Shown piece by piece: positions 1 to 6,156 of a DNA stretch of 12,552 bases. The stretch covers positions 1 through 12,552 of the forward strand of contig JAFXMP010000073.1 of assembly GCA_017530275.1 (NCBI GenBank). The letters run 5' to 3'. Position numbers and translations under genes: made by a program. Below the pieces are notes generated by a model that was not told where the DNA came from, did not search any database, and saw only the letters and a program-made list of their open reading frames with translations. The first letter of the stretch is position 1. Each line of letters begins with the position of its first letter. This DNA is from Clostridia bacterium. Its GTDB lineage: Bacteria > Bacillota_A > Clostridia > Christensenellales > Aristaeellaceae.

Positions 1-30
1 CCCATCGGAGAAGGAGTTGAAAGCAGGTGA
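1..30 (+). CDS. Possible 3' end of an upstream gene
   Basis: Frame 1 is open from the window edge through nine codons (PIGEGVESR) and stops at TGA 28-30. That stop overlaps the GTG start of the next gene as GTGA, a common arrangement for translationally coupled genes. Frame 3 also closes with TGA at 18-20, so the reading frame of the upstream gene cannot be proved from so few bases. No function can be inferred. Confidence 0.4.
   Translation, partial: PIGEGVESR
11..16 (+). promoter_or_regulatory. Ribosome binding site supporting a GTG start
   Basis: AAGGAG-like sequence lies about ten bases before the GTG at 27-29. It supports GTG as the true start of the GH32-like gene, since the encoded N-terminus (MKLFYHPEDG) already belongs to the first propeller blade and no ATG lies in a better position. 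Confidence 0.55.
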
Positions 31-1418
31 AACTCTTTTATCATCCCGAAGATGGAAGAATGGGAGACATCATCCCCTTTTATGAGGATGGTGTCTTCAA
101 GTTATTTTATTTGGGCTTTGGATGGAGCAATGTTTCCACGCGGGATCAGCTGCATTTCTATGATCAATACCGGACGGACATACACGGCGGCACGGGGTCG
201 GTGCTCAAGGTGGACGGGGTATACCATATGTTCTACTGCAAGTTCACCTTTACGCCCTACATGCGTCAGTACGTGTGCCACGCCGTCAGTGAGGATCTGA
301 AGGAATGGCGGGAACTGCCGGAAGAAACTTTCCAGCCGGACGACGTGATTTACGAAATGACCGACTGGCGCGATCCGCACGTGATCTGGAATGAAGAAGA
401 AGGCTGCTGGTGGATGCTGCTGTGCGCCCAGAAAAAAGGAATTACCATGCGCAAGGGCTGCGTGGGCCTGTGCAAATCCAAAGACCTGCGCCATTGGACG
501 ATCTGCGAACCGCTTTACGCCCCGGCCACGAACCAGTCCGGCCATGAATGCCCCGACCTGTTCCAATGGGGCGATTGGTGGTATCTGACCTATTCCGTGT
601 ATACGGACCGTTTTGAAACGCTGTACCGCATGGCCCGCTCCCCCAAGGGCCCGTGGATTACCCCGAAGGTTGATACCTTCGACACCCGCTGCTTCTACGC
701 GGCGAAACACGGTACCGACGGGGAAAACCATTACATGTACGGCTGGAACCCCCTTCGGGAAAAGAACATGTGGCATTTCAACCCGGAAAAGTACGAAGGC
801 AAGGATTACAACACCTGGGATTGGGGCGGCACCATGATTGTGCATCAGCTGGTGCAGCAGCCCGACGGCGCCCTGACCGTGAAGCCCCCCGAAGCTGTGG
901 ACAACGCCTTTTCCACGGAAGCAGCCCTGGAAATGCGTCCTCTGACCGGCCCCTGGGTTTTGAATGAAAAGGGAGCCAGCGTGGACACGCCCAGCGGCTA
1001 CGCCAGTTTGCTTTTGAACCGCGTACCCGATTGCTGCAAGCTGGAAATGGACGTTTCCTTTGAGGACGATCCCCGGGAATTTGGCGTCGCCCTGCAGGTG
1101 GACCAGGATTTCGCCATGGGGTATTACCTGATTTTTGAACCGAACCGGCATCGGATCCAATATAAAACAGGCCTGCGGATGTATGAGGACGGGGGCAAGA
1201 TGTTCCCCTACGAGGTGGAACAGGAACGCCCCTTTGAGTGGCAGCCGGGGAAAAAGCATCATGTGCGCGTGTTCGTTCAGGACAGCATTCTTCTGCTGTA
1301 TGTGGACGATCAGGCCGCGCTGGGCACCCGGATGTTCGACCGGCATGGATACCGTTTCGGCTTGTTTGCTTCCGATGGTTCGGCGGCGTTCAGCAACATC
1401 CGCCTGTTGACGGATTAA
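27..1418 (+). CDS. GH32-like glycoside hydrolase (clan GH-J five-bladed propeller), cytosolic
   Basis: The 463-residue product has no signal peptide or membrane segment, so it should act in the cytoplasm, probably on sugars brought in by the transporters that follow. Seen in the sequence: a five-bladed propeller region at about residues 1-290, then a beta-sandwich-like C-terminal domain at about 300-463, the normal GH32 layout and length. The three GH32 acidic positions can be matched: Asp14 in GDIIPF (nucleophile position), Asp116 in WRDPH (transition-state stabiliser) and Glu174 in HECPDLF (acid/base). TGS at 56-58 and WDWGG at 264-268 also fit the family. The first motif is odd: the usual W-x-N-D-P-N-G is reduced to G-D-I-I-P-F, so the sugar-binding pocket is likely different from invertase or levanase. 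GH32 enzymes act on fructofuranosides, but that substrate is not assured here. It starts with GTG 27 and ends 22 bases before the binding-protein gene. GH43/GH68-like alternatives are less likely because of the RDP and ECPD motifs. Confidence 0.85.
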   Translation: MKLFYHPEDGRMGDIIPFYEDGVFKLFYLGFGWSNVSTRDQLHFYDQYRTDIHGGTGSVLKVDGVYHMFYCKFTFTPYMRQYVCHAVSEDLKEWRELPEETFQPDDVIYEMTDWRDPHVIWNEEEGCWWMLLCAQKKGITMRKGCVGLCKSKDLRHWTICEPLYAPATNQSGHECPDLFQWGDWWYLTYSVYTDRFETLYRMARSPKGPWITPKVDTFDTRCFYAAKHGTDGENHYMYGWNPLREKNMWHFNPEKYEGKDYNTWDWGGTMIVHQLVQQPDGALTVKPPEAVDNAFSTEAALEMRPLTGPWVLNEKGASVDTPSGYASLLLNRVPDCCKLEMDVSFEDDPREFGVALQVDQDFAMGYYLIFEPNRHRIQYKTGLRMYEDGGKMFPYEVEQERPFEWQPGKKHHVRVFVQDSILLLYVDDQAALGTRMFDRHGYRFGLFASDGSAAFSNIRLLTD

Positions 1419-1427
1419 ACATTTCAC

Positions 1428-1435
1428 GGAGGTGA
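1428..1435 (+). promoter_or_regulatory. Ribosome binding site that sets the start at ATG 1441
   Basis: GGAGGTGA occupies 1428-1435. An in-frame GTG at 1432 would lie inside this site, so ATG 1441, with about five bases of spacing, is the credible start. This removes three residues from the longest open frame. Confidence 0.75.
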
Positions 1436-1440
1436 AGTAC

Positions 1441-4278
1441 ATGCGGCGTGGATGGATCATAACAATCGCCGTAGTGGGGTGTCTCGCACTTCTGGTGACT
1501 GCCGTTCTCCTGATCGGGAACAACGGCGTGCAAGCCACAGAGTGGCGGACCTACACCCCGGAGGATCAGGCGCGGCCCGACGGCGGCTCCCTTGTTTCCG
1601 CGTCTCAGGGAACCCTGTCCCCGGATTCCTGTGTCCTGCTCCCGGAATACGAGGGCAGGCAGAACGTGGTGCGTCTTTCCGCGGGCGGCAGCGTTTCCTG
1701 CCTGCTGAATGCCCCGGAAACGGGCGTTTACGGGCTGCGGGTAGGCTACCACACGGAAAACGGCAAGGGTGTGGACATGGAATACACCCTACAGGTGGAC
1801 GGGAAGCCCTACAATACCGCCAACGCGGTGGTGTCTCTCAACCGGGTATGGGTGGATGCCGGTCAGCCGGAACGCACGCCCACCGGCAATGAGCTGCGGC
1901 CCAAGCAGGTGGAAGTCTTCCTGTGGACGGAAGCGCTGCTGGCGGACACCAACGAGGTGGAAGGCCAGGTGCTGCTCCAGCTGGAGAAGGGCGACCACGA
2001 GATCACGCTGACTTCCCTGCGCGAGGAAGCGGTGCTGGATTATCTGGCCCTTCAGGCGCGGGAGGCTCTGCCCACCTACGCGGAATACAAGGCGGCGAAC
2101 GCCGGCATGCCGGTGGTAAAGAATGTGGAAGTGATTTTGCAGGCGGAAAACGCCTTGAGCAAATCCGCTTCCGCCATCTATCCCACCTATGACCGTACTT
2201 CCTCCTTTACCCAGCCTTATCATCCCACCCAAATGCGGCTGAACACCATCGGCGGCAGCGGGTGGAAGCATGTGGGCCAGTGGGTGGAATGGCTCATCGA
2301 AGCGCCGGAGGACGGGCTGTACCAGCTGGGGATGCGGTATCACCAGAATCAGTTGAAAGGCTTCTTTGTCGCCCGTCAGGTGATGCTGGACGGCCAAGTG
2401 CCCTTCCAGGAAATGCAGGAAGTGCACTTCGCGTACCATTCCGAATGGGTGCTGGACTATCTGTCCGACGGCAGCGGAAGCCCGTACCTGTTCGCCCTGA
2501 CCAAGGGCCCCCACCTCCTGCGCATGCAGGTCACGCTGGGCGAAATGGCCCCTGTGATCTCCGATATGCAGGATACGGTGTACTCTCTGAACGAGCTGTA
2601 CCGGCAGATCATCATGGTTACGGGCACCGAGCCTGACTTCTACCGCGACTATTACCTGGAGCGGGTCATTCCCAATCTGGAAAGCCGCCTTTCTTCCCTG
2701 GCGGACGCCCTGGACGGCTATCAGGCCACCATGGACCAAATGCTGGGCGGGGATTCCACCGCGGGTGAAATCATTCAGGTGCTTTCTTACCAGCTTCGGG
2801 ATTTCGCGGCGGAGCCCTATACCATCCAGAAGCGGCTGACCACCTTCTCCTCCAACATTTCCTCCTTTGCGGAATGGATTCTTTCCGTGCAGGAGCAGCC
2901 GTTGGAAATCGACTACCTGACGCTGGCGTCCCAGGATGTGAAGCCCGGGAAAACGGAGGATAACCTGATCGATACCATGAAGCGCGAGCTTCGGGCCTTT
3001 GTGGGTTCCTTCGTACAGGATTACAACGCGTTCAGCTCCGCCGAGACCGGCGTGAAGCAGCAGGCCATTACCGTGTGGCTGTCCGCGGGCCGCGATCAGG
3101 CTTACGCCATCAACCGCCTGATCCAGGAGGACTTTACCGCGAAAACGGGCATCAGCGTGAACCTGCAGCTGGTCAGCGGCGCGCTGCTCAAAGCCACCAT
3201 CGCCGGACAGGGGCCGGACGTGAACCTGTTTACCGGCCGGGGCGAAGTGATGAACCTGGCCTTCCGCGAAGCCTTGGCGGATTTGAGCAAGCTGCCCGGC
3301 TATGCGGAAACCGCCGCCCAGCTTCGCGCTTCCGCTGAAGACCCCTACGCCTTCAACGGCGGCGTATACGGCCTGGCGGAAACCCAGGACTTCCTGATGA
3401 TGTTCATCCGGGACGACGTGCTGGATGAGCTGAAGCTGGATGTGCCGGAAACCTGGCAGGATCTATTGAATATCGCGCCCATCCTCCAGTCCAACAATTT
3501 GCAGATCGGTTTGCCCTACACCCAGCTTGGCGGCGCTACCGTCATTTCCAACGGTGTGGGCATGACCAGCCTGTTCCCCTCCCTGCTTTTGCAGATGGGC
3601 GGCAAATTCTATACCGACGATTATAAAGCGACCCTGCTCAGCGAGCCGGTAGCCAACGCCGCTTTCCGCTCCTGGACAGATTTCTACACCCTCTACGATT
3701 ATCCGCTCTATAAGGACGATTTTACCCGCTTCCGTACGGGCGAAATGCCGGTGATCATTACTTCCTATAATATGTATGCCCGGCTGAAGGCCACGGCTCC
3801 CGAAATCGCGGGCAAGTGGAGTATGCACCTGCTGCCTGGCGCCTCGAACCCGGACGGCACGGTGGACCATTCCACCACGGCGGACGGCACGGCGGCCATT
3901 ATCCTGAGTTCCAGCAAAAACGTGGACGCCAGCTGGCAGTTCGTCCAATGGTGGATGGACGCCGAAACCCAGGCCAGCTACGCCCGGGATATCGAATCGG
4001 ATATCGGTACGCTGGGCCGCTATACCTCCGCCAACGTGGAAGCGTTCGAGCTGTCCAACTGGTCGCTGAACGAGCAGAAGACCATGAACGAGCAGTGGGC
4101 GCACGTGACCGAGCTGCCGGAAATCCCTGGCGGATATTACGTGTCCCGAAATCTGGATAACGCTTTCAGAGCGGTGGTGCTTTCCGGCAACGACGAGCGG
4201 GAGAGTCTGTTCTACTGGACCAGCTCTACCAACGAGGAAATCGCCCGCAAGCGCCATGAAATGGGGCTGAACGATTGA
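1441..4278 (+). CDS. Large membrane-anchored solute-binding protein with two N-terminal carbohydrate-binding-like domains
   Basis: The 945-residue product is more than twice the usual length of a family 1 sugar-binding protein (about 400-450). Seen: an N-terminal RR followed by a hydrophobic helix at about 5-27; a beta-rich region at about 33-205 and a second at about 228-372, both with the pattern of CBM6/CBM35-like sandwiches (for example AGGSVSCLLNAPETGVYGLR and, later, HVGQWVEWLIEAPEDGLYQL); a helical stretch at about 373-540; and a solute-binding domain at about 541-945 that opens with AITVWLSAGRDQ and contains GPDVNLFTGRG and an FNGGVYGLAETQ segment typical of the family. It is the binding partner of an ABC sugar importer, presumably the permeases directly downstream. 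A VVGC at 11-14 resembles a lipobox, but the hydrophobic run continues past it, so an uncleaved anchor seems more likely than a lipoprotein. The substrate is unknown; the extra modules suggest a polymer or long oligosaccharide. The solute-binding assignment is firm, the CBM assignment less so. Confidence 0.85.
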   Translation: MRRGWIITIAVVGCLALLVTAVLLIGNNGVQATEWRTYTPEDQARPDGGSLVSASQGTLSPDSCVLLPEYEGRQNVVRLSAGGSVSCLLNAPETGVYGLRVGYHTENGKGVDMEYTLQVDGKPYNTANAVVSLNRVWVDAGQPERTPTGNELRPKQVEVFLWTEALLADTNEVEGQVLLQLEKGDHEITLTSLREEAVLDYLALQAREALPTYAEYKAANAGMPVVKNVEVILQAENALSKSASAIYPTYDRTSSFTQPYHPTQMRLNTIGGSGWKHVGQWVEWLIEAPEDGLYQLGMRYHQNQLKGFFVARQVMLDGQVPFQEMQEVHFAYHSEWVLDYLSDGSGSPYLFALTKGPHLLRMQVTLGEMAPVISDMQDTVYSLNELYRQIIMVTGTEPDFYRDYYLERVIPNLESRLSSLADALDGYQATMDQMLGGDSTAGEIIQVLSYQLRDFAAEPYTIQKRLTTFSSNISSFAEWILSVQEQPLEIDYLTLASQDVKPGKTEDNLIDTMKRELRAFVGSFVQDYNAFSSAETGVKQQAITVWLSAGRDQAYAINRLIQEDFTAKTGISVNLQLVSGALLKATIAGQGPDVNLFTGRGEVMNLAFREALADLSKLPGYAETAAQLRASAEDPYAFNGGVYGLAETQDFLMMFIRDDVLDELKLDVPETWQDLLNIAPILQSNNLQIGLPYTQLGGATVISNGVGMTSLFPSLLLQMGGKFYTDDYKATLLSEPVANAAFRSWTDFYTLYDYPLYKDDFTRFRTGEMPVIITSYNMYARLKATAPEIAGKWSMHLLPGASNPDGTVDHSTTADGTAAIILSSSKNVDASWQFVQWWMDAETQASYARDIESDIGTLGRYTSANVEAFELSNWSLNEQKTMNEQWAHVTELPEIPGGYYVSRNLDNAFRAVVLSGNDERESLFYWTSSTNEEIARKRHEMGLND

Positions 4279-4303
4279 ATCGCAGCGCTGACGCCATTAT
4301 AAC
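4275..4303 (+). promoter_or_regulatory. Candidate internal sigma-A-type promoter with a palindrome in its spacer
   Basis: TTGAAT (4275-4280, overlapping the stop codon of the binding-protein gene) and TATAAC (4298-4303) are separated by exactly 17 bases, matching the -35/-10 consensus at 4 of 6 and 5 of 6 positions. Transcription would start near 4310, just upstream of the ribosome binding site. The spacer holds the perfect 8-base palindrome CAGCGCTG (4283-4290), which could be part of an operator or a small hairpin, or could be chance. The rest of this 57-base gap shows nothing else. Confidence 0.35.
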
Positions 4304-4321
4304 CTGATACGATCTCTCAAT

Positions 4322-4328
4322 AAGGAGG
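4322..4328 (+). promoter_or_regulatory. Ribosome binding site of the first permease gene
   Basis: AAGGAGG lies seven bases before ATG 4336 and confirms that start. It would be near the 5' end of a transcript from the candidate promoter just upstream. Confidence 0.7.
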
Positions 4329-4335
4329 GCTGACG

Positions 4336-5238
4336 ATGGAAAACAACGGGTTGCTGCAGCGCATGCGGAGAAGTCGGGATAGCTATTTGCTGATGCTGCC
4401 TTACCTGCTCTTTTTCACGGTGTTTACGCTGGTGCCGGTCATCGTGGCTATTGTGGTTTCCTTTACAGAGTACAATATGCTCACCCCGGCCAAGTTCGTA
4501 TTTCTGGATAACTATATCCGAATGTTCCTGGAAGACAACGTGTTCCTGACCGCGCTGAGCAATATGGTCAAGATCGCCGTGATCATTGGACCTTTCAGCT
4601 ACATTCTTTGCTTCTTCATCGCTTGGGTCATCAACGACCTGAGCCGTACCGGCCGTTCCATCCTGACCACCCTGTTCTATGTGCCCGCGGTGGTAGGCGG
4701 CGCGGCCTGGGCTGTATGGCGGCTGCTGCTCAGCGGCGACCAGTACGGGCTGATCAACAACTTCCTCATGTCCCTGGGCATCATTTTCGAGCCTGTCGCC
4801 TGGACCACCGAGGAATCGGCCATCCTGCCGGTGATCATCATCGTGCAATTGTGGATGAGCATGGGCATCAGCTTCCTTTCGTTCATCGCCGGTATGCAGA
4901 CAGTGGATGCTTCCCTGTATGAAGCGGGCATGATCGACGGCATCAAGAACCGCTTCCAGGAGCTGTGGTATGTAACGCTGCCTTCCATGCTGCCCCAGCT
5001 GGTATTCGGCGCGGTGATGCAGATCATTTCGGCCTTTACGGTAGCGGATGTTTCAGTGCAGCTATGCGGCTTGCCATCCACCAATTACGCGGGCGAAACC
5101 ATTGTAACCCACATCATGGACTACGGCACCATCCGCTATGAATTCGGTTATGCCTGCGCCATGAGCGTGGTGCTGGTGCTGCTGATGCAGCTGTCCCGCG
5201 CGCTTGTAACCAAAATGCTGAGCAAGGTTGGATCATAA
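4336..5238 (+). CDS. Sugar ABC transporter permease, MalF/UgpA type (pair 1)
   Basis: This 300-residue integral membrane protein has the size and profile of binding-protein-dependent sugar permeases: a basic N-terminus (about 9-14), a first membrane helix at about 17-42, and several further helices across 75-120, 163-185, 222-240 and 270-292. The cytoplasmic EAA loop that docks on the ATPase is visible at about 196-216 (EAGMIDG, then TLPSM). It should form a heterodimer with the next gene product. It follows the large binding protein by 57 bases, the longest internal gap apart from the last one, and is followed by its partner after 12 bases. Sequence alone does not give the substrate. No ATPase gene is present in the window. 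Confidence 0.93.
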   Translation: MENNGLLQRMRRSRDSYLLMLPYLLFFTVFTLVPVIVAIVVSFTEYNMLTPAKFVFLDNYIRMFLEDNVFLTALSNMVKIAVIIGPFSYILCFFIAWVINDLSRTGRSILTTLFYVPAVVGGAAWAVWRLLLSGDQYGLINNFLMSLGIIFEPVAWTTEESAILPVIIIVQLWMSMGISFLSFIAGMQTVDASLYEAGMIDGIKNRFQELWYVTLPSMLPQLVFGAVMQIISAFTVADVSVQLCGLPSTNYAGETIVTHIMDYGTIRYEFGYACAMSVVLVLLMQLSRALVTKMLSKVGS

Positions 5239-5246
5239 GGAGGTGA
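5239..5246 (+). promoter_or_regulatory. Ribosome binding site of the second permease gene
   Basis: GGAGGTGA begins immediately after the TAA of the preceding permease gene and lies four to five bases before ATG 5251, supporting this start and coupled translation of the pair. Confidence 0.7.
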
Positions 5247-5250
5247 AAAT

Positions 5251-6141
5251 ATGCAGCTGACCCTGAAAAAAATCTTTCACAGGCGCGGCAAGGTCGGCAT
5301 GAAGCGGCGCCGCTCCAAGGTAGGCAGCTTCTTCATGTTCCTGGGTATTTTCCTCCTGGCCGCGTTCATGGCCTTCCCCCTGTACTATACGGTGGTGCAG
5401 TCGCTCAAGCCCATTGACGAAATCTTCCGTTTCCCGCCCACGCTGTATGTGAACCGGCCCACCATGGACAACTACGGCGAAATGTTCCGCATTCTGGCAA
5501 ACATGTGGGTGCCCCTGTCCCGGTATCTGTTCAACACCCTGATGATCGCCGTCCTGGGCACCGGGCTGCACGTGATCCTGGCGGGCATGGCGGCCTATCC
5601 TCTGGCCAAGCATAAGTTCCCCGGCAAAAACCTGATTTTCGCCATTATCATGCTGGGCCTCATGTTTGTGCCCCAAGTGACCTTCGTTCCCTCCTTCATC
5701 ATCATTTCCAAACTGGGTCTGCTCAACACTTATTGGGCGCAGCTGCTGCCCACCATCGGCGTTTCCCTGGGCCTGTTCCTGATGCGTCAGTTCATGGAGC
5801 AGATGCCGGACGCCATGATGGAAGCGGCCAAAATTGACGGAGCCGGAGAATTCCGCATCTGCTTCCAGATCGTTTTCCCCAGCGTGAAGCCCGCCATCGT
5901 GACGGTCATCATTTTCCAGTTCATCAATCTCTGGAATCTGTCCGGCGGCGATGTCGTGTATAATGAAGAGCTCAAGACCCTCACCCAGGCCATGTCCCAG
6001 ATCAGCGCGGCGAACGCATACGCCCGGTACGGCCCCTCCATGGCCGCCGCCGTGATCATGATGCTGCCGCCTATCCTGATCTTCGTACTGCTGCAGCGTC
6101 AGGTCATCGAAACCATGACCAGCGCGGGCATCAAGGGCTAA
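5251..6141 (+). CDS. Sugar ABC transporter permease, MalG/UgpE type (pair 1)
   Basis: The 296-residue product is the second membrane subunit of the first importer. It begins with a long basic cytoplasmic segment (about 1-24), then a membrane helix at about 25-48 followed by the SLKP segment characteristic of MalG-type subunits. Further helices cover about 95-117, 128-152, 162-180, 212-230 and 265-285. The EAA loop is well conserved at about 191-211 (EAAKIDGAGEF, then FPSVKPA). HKFPGKN at about 121-127 is a family signature that recurs in the fourth permease of this window. Only 12 bases separate it from the MalF-type partner upstream, and 15 from the NHL-TPR-Yip1 gene downstream. Confidence 0.93.
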   Translation: MQLTLKKIFHRRGKVGMKRRRSKVGSFFMFLGIFLLAAFMAFPLYYTVVQSLKPIDEIFRFPPTLYVNRPTMDNYGEMFRILANMWVPLSRYLFNTLMIAVLGTGLHVILAGMAAYPLAKHKFPGKNLIFAIIMLGLMFVPQVTFVPSFIIISKLGLLNTYWAQLLPTIGVSLGLFLMRQFMEQMPDAMMEAAKIDGAGEFRICFQIVFPSVKPAIVTVIIFQFINLWNLSGGDVVYNEELKTLTQAMSQISAANAYARYGPSMAAAVIMMLPPILIFVLLQRQVIETMTSAGIKG

Positions 6142-6148
6142 GAGGAGG
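6142..6148 (+). promoter_or_regulatory. Ribosome binding site supporting a TTG start
   Basis: GAGGAGG directly follows the upstream TAA and lies eight bases before TTG 6157. The next in-frame methionine would remove most of the signal peptide's basic and hydrophobic parts, so TTG is preferred. Confidence 0.65.
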
Positions 6149-6156
6149 CGGAGCAA

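Noticed and set aside
1471..1482. A lipobox (VVGC at residues 11-14) in the large binding protein
   Set aside because: The four residues fit the consensus, but the hydrophobic part before them is very short and the hydrophobic run continues for another eleven residues, which fits a membrane anchor better. I did not annotate it as a lipoprotein.
102..1538. A 478-codon open frame on the minus strand
   Set aside because: It overlaps the GH32-like gene, whose catalytic motifs fix the coding strand, and crosses into the next gene. No domain is recognisable.
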